DNA of 64,000 bases from Ananas comosus. Lineage: Eukaryota > Streptophyta > Magnoliopsida > Poales > Bromeliaceae. The stretch covers positions 1,808,432 to 1,872,431 of the forward strand of contig NC_033627.1 in assembly GCF_001540865.1 (NCBI RefSeq). The letters run 5' to 3'. The position numbers were made by a program, and so were the translations under genes. The notes under the pieces were generated by a model, which worked only from the letters and a program-made list of their open reading frames with translations, searched no databases and was not told where the DNA came from. This document shows, in pieces, positions 62,001-64,000 of this stretch; positions within the stretch are counted from its first letter, which is position 1, and the number at the start of each line of letters is the position of its first letter.

Positions 62001-63593
62001 AAAAAATTTACAAATATATTTTATCTATGTCTATATTACTCGCAGATCTAATGATCCATCCACGAGTTAACCAATCCGTCTATTTGCAAGTCTATTTTGT
62101 ATACTGATTATATAAAAATGGGACCAAACACAATAAATCCAAGCTTTATTTCCACCTGCTAATGTCCCAACTAATAAAACCCTCCCAACAAAAAAAAAAC
62201 AAAAACAAAAAAACAAAAAAAAACAAAAAAGAAAGAAAAATAAAAAGGCCCCAAAGGCCCCATCAATTTTTAATGAGGGCCACAAAAAGTCAGTGACCCT
62301 AACTTTTGCAGATGAGGTAATTTAAGTGTCTTTCATGTTGAGCTGTTAACCATGACTTGGAATGAAATAATAATTAATGTTCCAATAAATAAGGTTAGTG
62401 GGTCAGGTGTCAACTTCCAAATTTATTTGGATTAAATTCGAGTGATAGCTTGAGTTAGTTGTTGTTGGATATACAAATTAGAAGCATCATTCTCTAACGG
62501 TTTAATATTTTAAAAATAAAAAAAAATTATTTATATAATTTAATATGATATAAGAGTAGAACGTTCAAAGTTCAAGTTCTGTCGGACCCTTAGTTTTATT
62601 TAATTTTCTCTAATTTAAGTTAATATCACGTCTCGCACATATTAAAAAATCTCGAATCCAAACATGAAGCGAGCGTTGAATATGTAAAATTAGAAATATT
62701 GTTATCTGATAGTTTAAATTTTAGAGACAAACCGTTTTTTCATGTTAGTACAAAAAATCCGACGGTTGATAAATAATTATGAAACTTTTCTTTCGGTGCC
62801 ACAACCTCCCAACTCTTTATTCCCAGCTGTTTAATCATGCCATTTATACTATAATAATGTAACATTAATCAGTCTCTGATTATATAATTTAGATTCCAAT
62901 TATTATTTTAGTGCTCATAAGAACCCAAAAAAAAAAAAAAAAGAGGTGTCCCTAATGTAAATAACCTTAAGATCTTCTAATACATCAGTTTCCATATATC
63001 GAGTTATTAATTACGCAACCCTAGATGTTTACTAGGGGCCTAGGGCTGTTGCAAACAAGGGCTAAATACTCTTCACAATTGTGGGTGATTACTCTTCTGC
63101 CCCAAATTCAGTTTGAACAAACACACCAAATGTGAATACCTGATGAAAACACAAATAAAACTCTTAAAGAGGAAACTATATTCCAACAATAGACCATGAA
63201 TCAGATATTACTGCCGTTCAATTTAGAAAGACCTCAATAAGAAAGAGGATATCAAAACAACATCTTTATATCATTTGTGAGTTACTTCATTTTCTATTTT
63301 CAACTCAGGATTGGGTAAGAAATATGAATTGCAGAAGGAACTTTATTTTGTAGATTTTGGCAGCTAAAAAAATCTCACCACAATCAAATGGAGCATGGTG
63401 AACTGCCCTTATAAACAGCAGCTGAAGCTAAATAAATTGCATCACAACCATAAATTGAGCTAGCTAGAATGTGCGTATCCTCGCTAATTAATAAGAGTGA
63501 AATAACATTTATGTCACCAAAAAAAATTGGAATCAGACCAATGTTTTATCCAGCAATCCAAGCAATTTATTACGCTTTGCATTTGGATGGTGA
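59050..63593. other. Intergenic, no gene seen
   Basis: 4.5 kb of AT-rich DNA. The hydrolase promoter is at the left, with (TA)n tracts at about 59130-59151 and 59266-59281. There are poly-A/AAAAC runs near 62190-62245. A stretch at 62455-62740 with paired phrases (GTTAGAAGCATCATTCTCTAACGG and AAATTAGAAATATTGTTATCTGATAG-like words) may be old retroelement DNA. The right end (about 63100-63593) should include the FNR 3' untranslated region. No coding frame is supported. Confidence 0.55.
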
Positions 63594-64000
63594 CTAATAG
63601 ACCTCTACATGCCATTGCTTGTTCTTCTTGAGCTGCGAAAGCTTCGCATCCCAGCTCTCCCCTCTTTCCTCGGCAACTCTCTTCAGCGTGTCCTGGATCC
63701 CGGGCATCATCCCTTTCAAACCGCAGAAGTATATGTGAGCACCACCATCTAGAAGCTTGAAGATTTCGTCACTGTACTCCTCAATCTTGTCCTGCACGTA
63801 CATCTTCCCGCCTTTCTTGCTCTTATGCTCCCTGCTGAGGGCTTTGTCATACCTGGGAATTGGTTCATCAAAACGCGATAAGCATTTTCAATTTAGTATA
63901 GAAATATATTATTCATGAGCACATGAGAGAAGGTTCTAGTACCTGAAATTGTCAGGGTGTTCACGGAGATAGTTTGTGAACTCGTCGTCGTACAAAAGGC
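63594..64000 (-). CDS. Root-type ferredoxin-NADP+ reductase, last two exons (partial)
   Basis: C-terminal part of plastid ferredoxin-NADP+ oxidoreductase, which in non-photosynthetic plastids passes electrons from NADPH to ferredoxin. The last exon is 63852-63594. The preceding exon runs from beyond the window to 63943, and they join in phase as [15 protein letters not shown]. The reading [19 protein letters not shown], then [20 protein letters not shown] and [13 protein letters not shown], is the NADP-binding CGLKGM region and invariant C-terminal Tyr. The [10 protein letters not shown] and MMPGIQDTL words are those of root isozymes; leaf isozymes have MYIQTRMAEY-like words. The first part of the gene is off the right edge. 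Confidence 0.93.

Overview
This is plant nuclear DNA. The genes are split by AT-rich introns with GT..AG borders, and the products are plant-specific: PsbR, GHR1, a CrRLK1L kinase, a WPP-domain-associated protein and root-type ferredoxin-NADP reductase. Intergenic DNA is AT-rich and full of transposon remnants. The N-terminus of the MSI1 protein and the repeat landscape suggest a monocot, possibly a non-grass one, but I cannot fix the species from the sequence. Single n symbols at 5434, 6029, 25897, 42584 and 49257 mark assembly joints; three of them lie inside local duplications.

Genes, left to right: GHR1-type LRR receptor pseudokinase (minus, 3' part outside the window); psbR (plus, five exons); a GDP-L-galactose phosphorylase-family gene (minus, seven coding exons); an intronless CrRLK1L malectin-like receptor kinase (minus); MSI1 WD40 histone chaperone (minus, six exons); N-acetylglucosamine kinase (plus, seven exons); WPP-domain-associated coiled-coil protein (minus, four coding exons); a monoacylglycerol lipase / caffeoylshikimate esterase-like hydrolase (minus, two exons); and the last exons of root-type FNR (minus, running off the right edge). 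They are independent transcription units and show no sign of forming one pathway. NAGK and the WAP gene are convergent.

The space between genes is mostly mobile DNA, and here the less ordinary biology lies. A tRNA-derived SINE family (full-length copies at 5129, 7219 and 33408, a 5'-truncated copy at 44103) ends in the same short hairpin plus A-tail as a 5'-truncated LINE at 55474, which looks like a SINE/LINE partnership. A 765-bp Mutator-type element with about 200-bp terminal inverted repeats and a perfect 9-bp target duplication (20692-21456) carries a fragment of a 3-ketoacyl-CoA reductase gene, so it is a Pack-MULE. A Helitron-like compound element (44848-50637) carries a broken RPN1 (26S proteasome) exon and several internal repeats; a second Helitron 3' end lies at 11370. 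Further elements include a hAT-type element with an 8-bp target duplication, a PIF/Harbinger-type element filled with TTTGAAA-like repeats, two Mutator-type MITEs with 9-bp target duplications, other foldback elements, a possible solo LTR and a cluster of perfect hairpins upstream of the WAP gene. Exon borders were inferred by reading splice sites against the family's conserved protein; single-base errors are possible.
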